From NCBI RefSeq assembly GCF_030055635.1, contig NZ_JASFYM010000007.1:1-64000 (forward strand): DNA of 64,000 bases. The letters are read 5' to 3'. The DNA is from Methanothrix sp. (lineage in GTDB: Archaea > Halobacteriota > Methanosarcinia > Methanotrichales > Methanotrichaceae). Positions 1 to 9,305 of the stretch are shown in pieces. The number at the start of each line of letters is the position of its first letter. Within the stretch, counting starts at the first letter, position 1. The notes beneath the pieces are model-generated. The model did no database searches and had not been told where the DNA came from. It saw nothing but the letters and a program-made list of their open reading frames with translations. Both the position numbers and the translations under genes were made by a program.

Positions 1-86
1 AGCTGCCTGCAGGTCTCCAGCGTATCCTCTAGCTTTTTGATCTGAGCCTCAGTCGGATACAACCGGAACCTGTAAGCAGATCTCAT
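1..86 (-). pseudogene. tnpB: TnpB (IS200/IS605 family), 5' end only, cut by window edge
   Basis: Only the first 28 or so codons of a TnpB are present; the rest lies outside the window. The translation begins MRSAYRFRLYPTEAQIKKLE, the usual N-terminus of IS200/IS605 TnpB, an RNA-guided nuclease-like protein. It matches the second copy at 47812 with about ten base changes over 86 bp. The ATG is at 86 on the minus strand behind a GGAGC-type ribosome site. Whether this copy is intact cannot be told from here. Confidence 0.85.
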
Positions 87-156
87 CTCGATCGTTGCTC
101 CTTCTATATTGCGTACGGGCTTACTCCAAAGATTGGAGTTTGCGCCCTGCTATTCT
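87..156 (-). mobile_element. Left end of IS200/IS605-type element
   Basis: This leader is nearly identical to the one in front of the second tnpB copy (47750-47811), more so than the coding parts are. It carries a perfect hairpin with stem ACTCCAA, loop TCT and stem TTGGAGT at about 124-140, as expected for the subterminal hairpin of IS200/IS605 ends. The outer end lies just beyond the stop codon of truD, so the element sits directly downstream of that gene. No tnpA is visible. Confidence 0.75.
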
Positions 157-159
157 CTA

Positions 160-1458
160 TCAGTTGCTCTCCCCGCTATCCTTCATGTACTCCCTCAGCA
201 CCACAGTTGCATAGGAGCCGGGCGGCAGGGAGAACTGGATGCAGGCGTTTCCCTCTAGAAGATCGACCCGCGGATCAACAGCCAGAAGAGCTGGCCTTCT
301 CGCGCCGCGTGAGCCCAGATCCGGACAGATCTTCACAGAGAAGCTCTCTCTCGATATCCCCTCGGATTCCAGGATCTGGCGCTCGATCTCGCCCTGCTCG
401 CCAGCAGCGAGCTCGGACTCGTATCCGATCAGAGGAAGGGTGACAAAAGCGCGCCCTCTCTCGGACAATCTCCTCACGGCCTCGATGTTCTCAGCTCTCA
501 CCCTCTCCGTCCTGCTCACATCCGGCATCCCGCTCCTGGAGAAGCAGACGATATCTCCCTCAACCGGCTCGAACGTGAGACATCTTCGCAGACGCATGCT
601 GAGCATCCTGTTGAAGAGATACGACTGGTATGCGTGAACGAACATCCTTCTCAGGTTCTCGGGGAGCACCATAAGAGCGCCCGCATGATCCCCTGGATTT
701 GAGACAAGATGGTTCAGCATCGCCAGCTCGTATGTGAGATGTCTCGGGTATCTCCTGAGCGCGGATCTCACATCCCGTGACTCCCAGAGCTCCTCCCGCG
801 CTGCTCTCGTCTCCTCAGGCTCATCGGGGAATGGCATCGCGAGGTACGTGAAAACCGCGCGCTCCAGATCTCCTCTTACGATAGCCTCGCCGACAAGATG
901 TGTCACAGGCCGGATCTCTCCGAACCGCTGAACTCCGAAGTAGTTCGGGACACCACCGATCTCCAGGATCTCATGGGTTATGCGCTCCAGGCGCTCCTTC
1001 GCGGAATCTGTATCAACCAGAAGATCTCTTATCACAATACTGAAGCGGTTGCCCTTCAGATCGCCAAGACCAAGAGGCCTGTTCGTTCTCCCGAGAACAG
1101 AGATCCTGAGATCCGGGATCCTCAGATCTCTCAGTGCATCCTCCTCGAGGTTCATGATCGCCATTCTCTGCCTTGTGACAGCTCTCCTGTCCTTGGTGCC
1201 CGCGAAGCTGATCCTCCTCTGGCTTATCCTGAGAGCCCTTGCGATCTCTCTTATCAGCCGGTGCGTATCCCAGTCCCGCTTCTCAACCTCGATGACGAGA
1301 TACCTTCCTCCCTCGTAATGAGCATCATCGAAGATCTCCTCGACGACGAAATCATCTGGAGTTTTGCGTATGACCCCGCCGATGCCCGGAGTTCTGGTGA
1401 TGTAGACATCCATCCCCAGAGCCCTGTCGCGCTCAGGCGCTGGAAGGAGGCCCTCCAT
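160..1458 (-). CDS. truD: tRNA pseudouridine synthase TruD
   Basis: TruD-family enzyme that makes pseudouridine 13 in tRNA. The 432-residue product has the family's diagnostic stretches: KTPDDFVVEEI near residue 32, FAGTKDRRAVTRQ near 85 with the catalytic Asp, and NYFGVQRFG near 171. Length is normal for archaeal TruD. The ATG follows directly on the stop codon (TAGATG) of the upstream potassium channel gene, so the two are probably co-transcribed and translationally coupled. A start at the internal MDVYIT (residue 16) is possible. The 3' end abuts a transposon left end. Confidence 0.95.
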   Translation of the reverse strand: MEGLLPAPERDRALGMDVYITRTPGIGGVIRKTPDDFVVEEIFDDAHYEGGRYLVIEVEKRDWDTHRLIREIARALRISQRRISFAGTKDRRAVTRQRMAIMNLEEDALRDLRIPDLRISVLGRTNRPLGLGDLKGNRFSIVIRDLLVDTDSAKERLERITHEILEIGGVPNYFGVQRFGEIRPVTHLVGEAIVRGDLERAVFTYLAMPFPDEPEETRAAREELWESRDVRSALRRYPRHLTYELAMLNHLVSNPGDHAGALMVLPENLRRMFVHAYQSYLFNRMLSMRLRRCLTFEPVEGDIVCFSRSGMPDVSRTERVRAENIEAVRRLSERGRAFVTLPLIGYESELAAGEQGEIERQILESEGISRESFSVKICPDLGSRGARRPALLAVDPRVDLLEGNACIQFSLPPGSYATVVLREYMKDSGESN

Positions 1459-3105
1459 CTAACCACTCCCGAAGACCCTGCTGAATCTGTCCATGGATCC
1501 CGGCGGCCCGAGGAGGATGAGCACGTCTCCAGGCAGTATCTCAGTATCTTCTGAGAGGCTCAGTACCGCATCACCTGCACGATCTATGGCCACAACACTA
1601 CATCCGAAGCGCTCTATGAGCGCCAGCTCTCTCAGAGCCCTGTGGGCCATCGGCGATCTCCTGCGAACCGAATACCTCCTGAGCTCCAATCCCTCGTAGA
1701 GTATCGTCAGATCCTCGCTCTCAGGGGTGACGATGTTCAGGAGCATCTTGCTCGCGACCAGCGGCACCGATGCCACATAGTCTGCTCCCGCCCGGTAAAG
1801 CTTCTCTGTGGATATGAGATGATTTGCTCTGGATATTATGAAAGCATCAGGGTTCAGGTTCCTGGCGACAAGTGTCGAGTATATGGCGTCGTGATCGTTG
1901 TTCAGCATGACCATTATGCATGAAGCTTCCCTTATGCCGGCTTTGACAAGCACATCCTCTGAGTACCCGTCGCCTCTGATGTGCTCGAACCTGTCTGTGG
2001 CCAGATCCCGTCTGTCTACGACCACAGGCCTGATCCCGTGCTCGCAGAGGAGCCTGACCAGCCTCTGCCCCACGTCACCGTATCCTATGACGAGAAACCT
2101 CCTCTCATCTCCAGCGCCCAGCAGCCTGAGGCGCATGAGCTGCTCGGAATCCCCCACCGCAAGAACGACCGTGCCGCTGGACAGTAAAACATCCCCCGGT
2201 GGTCTGGGTGTGAACTCGCCCCGCTTCCAAATTCCGGCAACCACAGCGCCTGTCTCGATCAGGAGAGGATCTGAGACGGCCCTTCCAGCAAGGGAGCTTC
2301 CGGGAAACACGGGCACCTCAGCCAGGCTCAGGGTGCCGAAGAGCTGGACCGCTCCGGGAAAGACGCACTCGCCGCAGGATGGAGCTGAGATCTGTGCGAC
2401 GAACGTACCCAGCATCGTCTTTGGCGAGAGGACCCTGGAGGCACCGGCATAGCTCAGAAACCTGGAGTGCCTCAGGTCCTCCACCATCGCGATTATCTCT
2501 ACGCCTGACACCTCTCTGACCGTCAGAACTATGTCCGCATTAACTTCATCTGTGTAGTTGACCATGACCATCCTGGCAGTTGATATGTTTGCGTTTCTCA
2601 AAACCTGCACATCCGAGGGGTCGCCCCAGACGGTCGTGTACTTTTTGAAAATGCTCCTTGCAACAGACTCTCTGCTCTCAATTATCGCGAACTGTATTCC
2701 CATCTCATCGAGCCTCTCGGTCAGTCTTTCCACCATCGGCCCGTAGCCGCAGATCAAAATATGATCGCTCAGCCACTCCGGCACTCTTTCAGGAAGCTCT
2801 CGCCCCAGATGCTCAAACCATGGCGTCACAAGGCCGGGCAGAACGAAGGCGAAGACCATGACTATGCCGCTCAGGCTCACGACGATGCTGAAGATGTGCC
2901 CCACAGGGCTTCTGAAGACTATGTCCCCGTAGCCGACGGTCGTCATGGTCATTATGACCCAGTAGACCGCATTCACCGGATCTGCAAGCTCCGCCCTGCC
3001 CTCGTACCGCATCAGAATCATGTAGATGGCGCTGTATACGGCCACTATCAAGATTGCTAGTACGACAGCTCTTGCGGCGCTCCTGGCGTCGATGCTATCG
3101 GCCAT
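1459..3105 (-). CDS. Two-TM potassium channel with two RCK (TrkA) domains
   Basis: Ligand-gated K+ channel of the MthK/GsuK type in the cytoplasmic membrane. Residues 12-31 form TM1, a pore helix leads to the selectivity filter TVGYGD at 56-61, and TM2 spans about 70-92. Two regulator-of-K+-conductance units follow, each with a Rossmann-like glycine motif (GYGPMV near 120, GYGDVG near 342) and a TrkA-C-like region. MthK has one RCK unit per chain; two in tandem is the GsuK-like arrangement. The ligand cannot be read from sequence. It lies directly upstream of truD. Confidence 0.88.
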   Translation of the reverse strand: MADSIDARSAARAVVLAILIVAVYSAIYMILMRYEGRAELADPVNAVYWVIMTMTTVGYGDIVFRSPVGHIFSIVVSLSGIVMVFAFVLPGLVTPWFEHLGRELPERVPEWLSDHILICGYGPMVERLTERLDEMGIQFAIIESRESVARSIFKKYTTVWGDPSDVQVLRNANISTARMVMVNYTDEVNADIVLTVREVSGVEIIAMVEDLRHSRFLSYAGASRVLSPKTMLGTFVAQISAPSCGECVFPGAVQLFGTLSLAEVPVFPGSSLAGRAVSDPLLIETGAVVAGIWKRGEFTPRPPGDVLLSSGTVVLAVGDSEQLMRLRLLGAGDERRFLVIGYGDVGQRLVRLLCEHGIRPVVVDRRDLATDRFEHIRGDGYSEDVLVKAGIREASCIMVMLNNDHDAIYSTLVARNLNPDAFIISRANHLISTEKLYRAGADYVASVPLVASKMLLNIVTPESEDLTILYEGLELRRYSVRRRSPMAHRALRELALIERFGCSVVAIDRAGDAVLSLSEDTEILPGDVLILLGPPGSMDRFSRVFGSG

Positions 3106-3117
3106 TGATAAGACATT

Positions 3118-4545
3118 TCAGAGCCCAAGCCTTATGTGCTTTATCTCCATGTACTCGTCAAGGCCTCTGTGAGACAGCTCCCTCCCGATGCCGCTCTGCT
3201 TCCAGCCGCCGAAGGGGGCATGGTGGTCTATAACGCTTCCGACATTCACACCGACGCTTCCGGCCTCGAGCCTCTCTGCCGTTCGAACCGCTCTCCGCAG
3301 GCTGTTCGTGTAGATGTAAGCTGCAAGGCCGTATTGCGTATCGTTCGCGAGCCTTACAGCATCCTCCTCGCCACAGAACCGCATGATCGGAGCGACAGGC
3401 CCGAATGTCTCCTCTCTCATTATCCGCATCGTGTGATCGACATCTTTGAGCACCGTGGGCAGGAAGTAATAGCCCCTGGCGAATCCATCAGGCTCGCGGC
3501 CGCCGCAGAGGATCTGAGCGCCTTTATTAACAGCGTCCTCTATGTGCTCCCTCGTCTTTCTCCGCTGGGCCTCGCTCACCATCGGGCCCAGGTCCACTTC
3601 GGGATCGAGCGGGTCGCCGATCCTGAGCCCGAGCGTTCTCCTGATAACTTTCTCTGTGAAATCCTCCGCGATCGCATCATCAACATAAACCCTGTTCACG
3701 GATATGCAGACCTGGCCCATGTTCCCGAAGGCCCTTCTCACGCATGCGCTTGCGGCTGCATCGATATCCGCATCATCGAAGACGATCATGGGCGCGTGCC
3801 CGCCGAGCTCCAGGGACACCCTCTTCAGATTCCTGGCAGCAGCCTCCATGATCCATATCCCTGTGGATGTCTCTCCTGTGAAGGAGATCTTTCTCGATAT
3901 CGGATTCGTCACAAGCTCAGCGCCGACTGTATCTCCCGATCCGTGGACGATGTTCAGCACACCTGGCGGAAGTCCGGCGTCGTTGATCGCCATGACGAAC
4001 TCGGTGGCTGCGACCGGCGCCAGGCTGGAGGGCTTCGCCACAGCTGTGCAGCCAGCGGCGAGCGCCGGGCCGGCCTTCCAGGCGAGCAGCTCCACAGGGT
4101 AGTTCCAGGGTGTTATGAGGGAGACAACGCCGACGGGCTGCTTTATCACTATGCTCCTCGTATCGCCTGTGCTGATCCAGTCTCCGATGTTTCTCAGCCC
4201 CTCCTCTGCGAAGTAGTCCAGGGAATCAGCAGCCGAGAGAACCTCCCTCCTGGAGTCCCTGATTGGCTTCCCCATCTCCACTGTGAGAAGCTCTGCGATG
4301 CGATCCGCTCTCTCCCTCACAAGATCAGCTGCATCGTGCAGCAGGTCGCATCTTCTTTTTGGGGATACGGATGACCATCCTGGAAATGCATGCTGGGCAG
4401 CCTCAAGCGCTTTGACGGCATCGATGACATCGCCGATCGCAACCTCAGCCACAGGCTCCTGGTTCGCTGGATTATGGATTACATCAAATCTTCCGGAAGC
4501 GCCCTCAACACGCTCCCCGTTTATCAGCATCATCGAACGGTACAT
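3118..4545 (-). CDS. NAD(P)-dependent aldehyde dehydrogenase
   Basis: Class 3-type aldehyde dehydrogenase of 475 residues. Visible catalytic features are Asn148 in PWNYP, Lys171 in AKPSS, Glu246 in LELGG and the nucleophile Cys280 in GQVCIS; the C-terminal PFGGWKQSGIGRE motif is intact. Close relatives include succinate-semialdehyde dehydrogenases and methanogen lactaldehyde dehydrogenase (CofA, in F420 synthesis), and sequence alone does not choose between them. Met1, Met5 and Met6 are all possible starts. The gene ends 12 bp before the potassium channel start and may share its transcript. Confidence 0.85.
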   Translation of the reverse strand: MYRSMMLINGERVEGASGRFDVIHNPANQEPVAEVAIGDVIDAVKALEAAQHAFPGWSSVSPKRRCDLLHDAADLVRERADRIAELLTVEMGKPIRDSRREVLSAADSLDYFAEEGLRNIGDWISTGDTRSIVIKQPVGVVSLITPWNYPVELLAWKAGPALAAGCTAVAKPSSLAPVAATEFVMAINDAGLPPGVLNIVHGSGDTVGAELVTNPISRKISFTGETSTGIWIMEAAARNLKRVSLELGGHAPMIVFDDADIDAAASACVRRAFGNMGQVCISVNRVYVDDAIAEDFTEKVIRRTLGLRIGDPLDPEVDLGPMVSEAQRRKTREHIEDAVNKGAQILCGGREPDGFARGYYFLPTVLKDVDHTMRIMREETFGPVAPIMRFCGEEDAVRLANDTQYGLAAYIYTNSLRRAVRTAERLEAGSVGVNVGSVIDHHAPFGGWKQSGIGRELSHRGLDEYMEIKHIRLGL

Positions 4546-4902
4546 GAGAGGATCTCAGAGGACAACATAGAAATCATTTGGGCTCATGCCAGCTGTACCT
4601 AAGCGCAATTTTCTTTTGCGATATGGTCCATCATAAAAATCAGTGAAGCACGATGCCCCAAGACCAAATCCGGCGATTCTTCGTACATTCAGATGCTGCA
4701 CATCGTGAACACACGGCGCGATGATGAGAGGGCCTGCCTGATACGGTGATGAGGATTTTGAGTCCTGAGCGCCACATATGGGATCTCATCCACCCAGTGG
4801 CCGGTCGAGTTCTGATTCCTGCGCTTGAATAGTGACGAAGCTGCCCCTCTCACATGCTGCTCATTGCAACCGCAGGAGCTTCTGCGATCAATTCCACAAT
4901 CT
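4546..4902. other. Intergenic region, no convincing gene
   Basis: About 350 bp between the dehydrogenase start and the radical SAM stop. It holds the dehydrogenase promoter region, an AT-rich stretch around 4600-4645, with a small inverted repeat (CGCAA at 4604-4608, TTGCG at 4616-4620). Open frames here have no recognisable protein features. No tRNA or repeat is seen. Confidence 0.5.
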
Positions 4903-5874
4903 TCACACATCGCGGTGGGGTATGAGATCGCAGCCTGTGCACGGGTAGCACATGGTCTGGGGCACATCCCCTCTGAGTCCGTTCCTGTCCAGAGCCCTCC
5001 TCAGATGCTCTGCAAGTCTGAGAATTCTTTCCGCGGATGGCCGGCGCATCTCCAGGTCGGCCAGGCGCAGAGGATGGGGGTAGACAGCGCGAAGCACAGG
5101 CATCACTCCCATCTCTGTGAGCTCATCTATTCCCTGAAGAAGAACCCTGTCGGACTCGCCCAGTCCCACTATCACATTCGTGAAGACCCTGTTTCTGCCG
5201 AAGACTTCCACAGCATCTGCGAGGGCACTCTTTATGCCCTCAAATGAAAGCCCCGGGCACACCGCCTGGAATATATCGGGATCAAGCGTCTCGAGGTTGT
5301 ACTTGACCTCAATGGCGCCTGCTCTCCTCAGAATCCCGTTCGAGCGCTCCGTCGGGCAGACGGAAATGCCGATGGGAACGCCGAATGTTTTTAGGGACTG
5401 CGCTATATCTGCAATCCTCTCGACCTCATGCTCCGGCGATACCTCTACCCCGCTCGTTAGCGATATAGCCTTGAGCCTGCCGGTCATGGCCGCGTGCCTG
5501 ACCATCTCGATGATCCTTTCTTTGGACTTCGTCGGGCCCATGAGCTTCGGGACCGCGCAGAACCTGCAATCGTAAATGCAGCTCTCAGACACAGTTATGT
5601 ACGCCTGATCAGGGCAGTGGAGCAGCGGCTCGACGAGATGACCGCGGGCCACAACCCTGTCTCCTTCGAGTATGACATCCTCCTCTCCTTCACGCACAAG
5701 CCTGAGTGGGCTTGGAGCGATCGTGAGCCGGACGATCCTCCCGCCTGATCTGAAGAAGACCGATCCCTCGCCCGCGCTCGGTCCAGCCGTGGATGCAGGA
5801 CCCTGAGGCGTCAAACCCTGAAGCTCCACAGTTCCCACGGATATCAGGTATGCCTTTGTGGCTGGATCCATCAC
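4903..5874 (-). CDS. Radical SAM protein of unknown substrate
   Basis: 323-residue radical SAM enzyme. The [4Fe-4S]-SAM cluster motif is C99-IYD-C103-RF-C106, in SESCIYDCRFCAVP. A second cysteine set, CYPCTGCD, lies at the extreme C-terminus and could bind an auxiliary cluster or Zn. The N-terminal 80 residues form a small domain ahead of the barrel. I do not recognise the exact family. It is monocistronic, and the neighbours give no hint of substrate. Confidence 0.75.
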   Translation of the reverse strand: MMDPATKAYLISVGTVELQGLTPQGPASTAGPSAGEGSVFFRSGGRIVRLTIAPSPLRLVREGEEDVILEGDRVVARGHLVEPLLHCPDQAYITVSESCIYDCRFCAVPKLMGPTKSKERIIEMVRHAAMTGRLKAISLTSGVEVSPEHEVERIADIAQSLKTFGVPIGISVCPTERSNGILRRAGAIEVKYNLETLDPDIFQAVCPGLSFEGIKSALADAVEVFGRNRVFTNVIVGLGESDRVLLQGIDELTEMGVMPVLRAVYPHPLRLADLEMRRPSAERILRLAEHLRRALDRNGLRGDVPQTMCYPCTGCDLIPHRDV

Positions 5875-5997
5875 CAGTCTTCAGCGATGTATTCGTATAT
5901 AAATCCGGATGCATCAGAGGGGACGCCGCGCAGAATACACGAAGATGCTCATACTGCGCCACGCCCAGAACATGCAATTTAATAGGATGAGGTCCGT

Positions 5998-6894
5998 GTG
6001 TCAAACATGTACGAGGAAATCGGAGCGATTATAGGAAGGGGGTTCTCCACTTGGAGACACAATCTGGGCATATGCGTCCCCTTTGTGCTTGATGTTATCG
6101 CCATCGGGTTGCTGGTCATGATCCTCTTCGTCTCCATCATTGGAACCGTGCCCGAGGCCTTCACAAACATCGAGAATGTGCCTCCGGAAGATCTCATTCA
6201 AGCGTTCGAGCAGAAAGGGATGGTCGTAGGAGCATACATCATATTGTTCTTTGTACTTGCGCTGCTAGTCAGCTCGTTCTTTACGGCAGGAGCGACTGGC
6301 ATGGCAAGGAGCGCGAACGCAACCGGCTTCTCCTCCCTTGGGGAGATGTGGTCAGCGGGAAAGAGATACTGCATCAGGCTCTTCTCAGTTTCCCTGCTGA
6401 GCCTTATCATCTACGCCATTGCAGTTCTGGTCGTCAGCGCGCTCTTCGTGCCGTTCGTATCCATGGAGTCCCTTTCGAAAATCGCTCAGGCCCCTGAGCA
6501 GGTGGACCCAGGGCTCGTAGCTCTCGTGATCGCCTGGATCCTGGCAGTGTGCCTGATACTCATAGTGATCTCCCTGGCCCTCGCTGTTGTCTCTCCCGCA
6601 ATTGTGGTCGATTCCCTCGGCGCCATCTCAGGGATCAGGGCAAGCATGAGATTCTTCAGAGAGAACATCTTCGATGTGTTCCTCCTCTGGCTTGTGACCC
6701 TTGGATTATCGATGGCGTTCAGCATAATCGGGATCTTCTTTGAGGGCACCGGTCTTGAGGGGCTGTGGTCCACAGCCGGCGGCATCTTCAGCGTTCTCGT
6801 CATAGCACCCCTGACCACGATCTGGTGGACCAGGCTTTATATGAGCAGAACTGGAAAGGATCTCCACAGATATGATAGAGCATATACTGTTTAG
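5998..6894 (+). CDS. Polytopic membrane protein, function unknown
   Basis: 298 residues with about six hydrophobic segments (roughly 27-50, 77-97, 128-155, 170-200, 222-242 and 258-278). The layout resembles archaeal DUF7847-like membrane proteins related to the membrane domain of glycerophosphodiester phosphodiesterases. No catalytic motif is visible. The GTG at 5998 has a GATGAGGT site four bases upstream. An ATG at 6007 lies about 25 nt after an AT-rich box (5974-5983) and may be a leaderless start instead. The 3' end overlaps the next small membrane gene by 23 bp. Confidence 0.7.
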   Translation: MSNMYEEIGAIIGRGFSTWRHNLGICVPFVLDVIAIGLLVMILFVSIIGTVPEAFTNIENVPPEDLIQAFEQKGMVVGAYIILFFVLALLVSSFFTAGATGMARSANATGFSSLGEMWSAGKRYCIRLFSVSLLSLIIYAIAVLVVSALFVPFVSMESLSKIAQAPEQVDPGLVALVIAWILAVCLILIVISLALAVVSPAIVVDSLGAISGIRASMRFFRENIFDVFLLWLVTLGLSMAFSIIGIFFEGTGLEGLWSTAGGIFSVLVIAPLTTIWWTRLYMSRTGKDLHRYDRAYTV

Positions 6895-7120
6895 GTTCAG
6901 GGCGCTGGCTCTTCCGTTCCAGACCCTGCTGATCGGGGCGGTCTTCTTCACCATCTACGATCTCTTCACATACTTCGGCCACGGGCTGGGCGCCGTCGAG
7001 TCCGCGATCGAGGCGCTGGTTGCGTCGCTGATATTCATGACCGCGTACTACTTCACGTCAGTTGCATTGAGATCGAGGAGCTCCGAAAGGCGCGGGAAGG
7101 GTCTGCGGAAGAAGCGTTAG
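6872..7120 (+). CDS. Small two-TM membrane protein
   Basis: 82 residues with two hydrophobic helices (about 10-30 and 43-65) and a very basic tail ending GKGLRKKR, which should face the cytoplasm. It overlaps the 3' end of the preceding membrane protein gene in another frame, so the two are probably translationally coupled and may form a complex. No family recognised. Confidence 0.6.
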   Translation: MIEHILFRFRALALPFQTLLIGAVFFTIYDLFTYFGHGLGAVESAIEALVASLIFMTAYYFTSVALRSRSSERRGKGLRKKR

Positions 7121-7176
7121 TACAGGTTCCGCAACCGATAAGTCATTGGTTGAGATCTATGGTAGTGGTGATCGAA

Positions 7177-7659
7177 ATGGAGCTGAAGACTGTGAGAATG
7201 GAGATACCCGATGGCTCAAACCTCATACTGGGCCAGAGCCACTTCATAAAGACGGCTGAGGATCTATACGAGGCGATAGCGGGAAGCGTGCCAGGCGCAC
7301 GGTTCGGAATAGCATTCTCAGAGGCGAGCGGCGACTGTCTGGTAAGGCTTGAGGGGAATGATGATGCTCTGAAGGACGCTGCCAGGAGAAACTCGCTGGC
7401 GCTGGGATGCGGACACACATTTGTCATCCTGATACAGGGCGCATTCCCGATAAACGTTCTCAATGCCATCAAGAGCGTCCAGGAGGTCTGCAGCATCTTC
7501 TGCGCCACAGCAAATCCTGTGGAGGTTGTGGTGGCGACGACAGAGCAGGGCAGCGGCATACTCGGGGTGATAGACGGAAGCTCGCCAAAGGGCGTCGAGG
7601 GGCCTGAGAAGGTCGCGGAGCGGAGGAGCCTTCTCAGGAGATTCGGATACAAGCTATGA
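7177..7659 (+). CDS. Adenosine-specific kinase family protein (PF04008-like)
   Basis: About 160 residues resembling the archaeal/bacterial family named from a structure as adenosine-specific kinase (DUF355). Typical stretches are GQSHFIKT, ARFGIAFSEASG and the long segment with GHTFVI and NPVEVVVA. The biochemical role of the family is poorly established. I chose ATG 7177 (MELKTVRMEI), which has GGTGAT five bases upstream. In-frame starts at TTG 7150 and ATG 7159 would add up to nine residues. pyrC follows 34 bp later on the same strand. Confidence 0.75.
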   Translation: MELKTVRMEIPDGSNLILGQSHFIKTAEDLYEAIAGSVPGARFGIAFSEASGDCLVRLEGNDDALKDAARRNSLALGCGHTFVILIQGAFPINVLNAIKSVQEVCSIFCATANPVEVVVATTEQGSGILGVIDGSSPKGVEGPEKVAERRSLLRRFGYKL

Positions 7660-7693
7660 GACCGGCACGCATTCCGGTGCTGGAGAATGCTGC

Positions 7694-8992
7694 ATGATGG
7701 ATCTCCTCATAAAAGACGGCAGGGTTTACACAGGCGGCAGGCTGCTGAGCACGGATATATGGATTAAAGACGGGAGGATCGCGGCCCTCGGAGGGTACAA
7801 CAAGGCCGCGGATAGGATCGACGCCAGAGGTATGATCGTAATACCGGGGGCCATCGACATGCATGTCCACTTCAGAGAGCCGGGGTACACGCACAAGGAG
7901 GACTGGGAGAGCGGCTCGATCTCCGCAGCTGCTGGCGGCGTGACGACTGTGGTCGATCAGCCCAACACGGATCCACCGGTCATGGACGCGGAGTCGTACA
8001 GGGAGAAGCTGAACCTGGCGAAGCGCAGCTCTCTCGTCGACTTCTGCCTGAACGGCGGGCCCGGAGATGTAGAATCCCTCATCAGGGCAGGGGCATCTGC
8101 GATCGGCGAGATCTTCATGTACGAGATGGGCGAGGAGCGGCTGGCCAGTGTTCTGGAGGATGTCGGGCGGCTCGGCGCGCTCGCGACGGTGCACGCGGAG
8201 GATGGAGAGGTCATACGGAGATACTCGGAGCCGCTGATGGAGAACAGAGATCCAGATGTTCATTCCAGGGCAAGACCGCCGATCGCTGAGGTCTCTGCGA
8301 TAGACCGGGCCCTGAGCATATCCAGATTCAGGCTCCATATCTGTCACATCTCGACGGCCGATGGCCTGGAGCTCGTGCGGAGGAGAAGGAACAGAAGGGT
8401 GAGCTGTGAGGTCGCTCCGCACCACCTCTTTCTGAGCAGAAGGGACTACAGGAGGCTCGGAACATTTCTCAAGGTGAATCCTCCCCTGCGGAATCCTGCA
8501 GATTGCGATGCCCTCTGGGAGGGCCTGAGAAGAGGGGATATAGATGTCATAGCCTCGGATCACGCGCCCCATCTACCTGAGGAGAAGAGGGACGACATAT
8601 GGCATGCACCTCCTGGCATCCCTGGAGTGGAGACAATGCTCCCCCTCATGCTCTACGCTGTGAAGAGCAACATGATAACTCTTGAGAGAGCTGTGGATGC
8701 GCTCTCAGCGAGGCCGGCATCCATACTCGGATTGAGCTCCAAGGGGGAGATAGCCATTGGAAAAGATGCGGATCTGGTGATCTTCGATCCTAAAAGGCAG
8801 GAGAAGATCGACGTCCAGAGGCTTCACAGCAGGGCAGACTGGACGCCGTATGAGGGAAAGAAAGCGATCTTTCCGGTGATGACCCTGGTCAGGGGGAGCG
8901 TTGTGTTCGATGGGGATATCGAGGTGAATCCCGGCTACGGCAGAAATATCGATATGCACAGGGATAAAAAGCTCGAGGAGCGATCCGATTAG
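7694..8992 (+). CDS. pyrC: Dihydroorotase PyrC
   Basis: Zn-dependent amidohydrolase that closes carbamoyl-aspartate to dihydroorotate in pyrimidine synthesis. The 432-residue product has the metal-binding HVHFREPG (after DM near residue 55), the NTDPPV segment, HICHIS near residue 217 and SDHAPH near 288, all typical of class I dihydroorotases. Full length. Either of the first two Met codons could start. It follows the adenosine-kinase-family gene and ends about 85 bp before the convergent tRNA-Leu. Confidence 0.93.
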   Translation: MMDLLIKDGRVYTGGRLLSTDIWIKDGRIAALGGYNKAADRIDARGMIVIPGAIDMHVHFREPGYTHKEDWESGSISAAAGGVTTVVDQPNTDPPVMDAESYREKLNLAKRSSLVDFCLNGGPGDVESLIRAGASAIGEIFMYEMGEERLASVLEDVGRLGALATVHAEDGEVIRRYSEPLMENRDPDVHSRARPPIAEVSAIDRALSISRFRLHICHISTADGLELVRRRRNRRVSCEVAPHHLFLSRRDYRRLGTFLKVNPPLRNPADCDALWEGLRRGDIDVIASDHAPHLPEEKRDDIWHAPPGIPGVETMLPLMLYAVKSNMITLERAVDALSARPASILGLSSKGEIAIGKDADLVIFDPKRQEKIDVQRLHSRADWTPYEGKKAIFPVMTLVRGSVVFDGDIEVNPGYGRNIDMHRDKKLEERSD

Positions 8993-9075
8993 CCGTCCTT
9001 TGCGGGCAGTCACATGGATCGACTTGAGATCAGAGCCTACGAGCAGAACACGATCTCGCTGAACGTAGATATGAG

Positions 9076-9160
9076 TGCGGGGGATGGGATTCGAACCCAC
9101 GAACTCCTGCGAGACTGGACCCTGAATCCAGCGCCTTTGACCTGACTTGGCAACCCCCGC
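9076..9160 (-). tRNA. tRNA-Leu, anticodon CAG
   Basis: An 85-nt class II tRNA read on the minus strand. The acceptor stem pairs GCGGGGG with CCCCCGC plus discriminator A. The anticodon arm is CTGGA-TTCAGGG-TCCAG, giving anticodon CAG. A long variable arm follows, and the T arm contains GGGTTCGAATCCC. The long variable arm and anticodon agree on leucine. The 3' CCA is not encoded and no intron is seen. Confidence 0.96.
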
Positions 9161-9260
9161 GTCATTCTTTATGCGAGCACATACCGCACCCGAAGGGCGG
9201 ACCTCGCGGTCAGGCATCACCCTTGGTGAATCGCACGTTCTGTGCTCATCTGAAAGCAAT

Positions 9261-9305
9261 GCATGCCACTCCGATCCACGCTCCACAGGAGTGGTGGCAT
9301 GCCAC
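9261..9305. repeat. Inverted repeat / hairpin with a 12-bp palindrome
   Basis: GCATGCCACTCC at 9261-9272 is matched in inverse orientation by GGAGTG-gtG-GCATGC at 9288-9302, a long stem with a three-base bulge. The right arm is itself part of the perfect palindrome GTGGCATGCCAC (9294-9305). It lies between two transcription units and could be a structured RNA, a protein-binding site or a mobile-element relic. No T-run follows, so a simple terminator is less likely. Confidence 0.55.

Noticed and set aside
4689-4967. Open frame on the minus strand upstream of the dehydrogenase
   Set aside because: Partly overlaps the radical SAM gene, with no family features or ribosome site; treated as non-coding.
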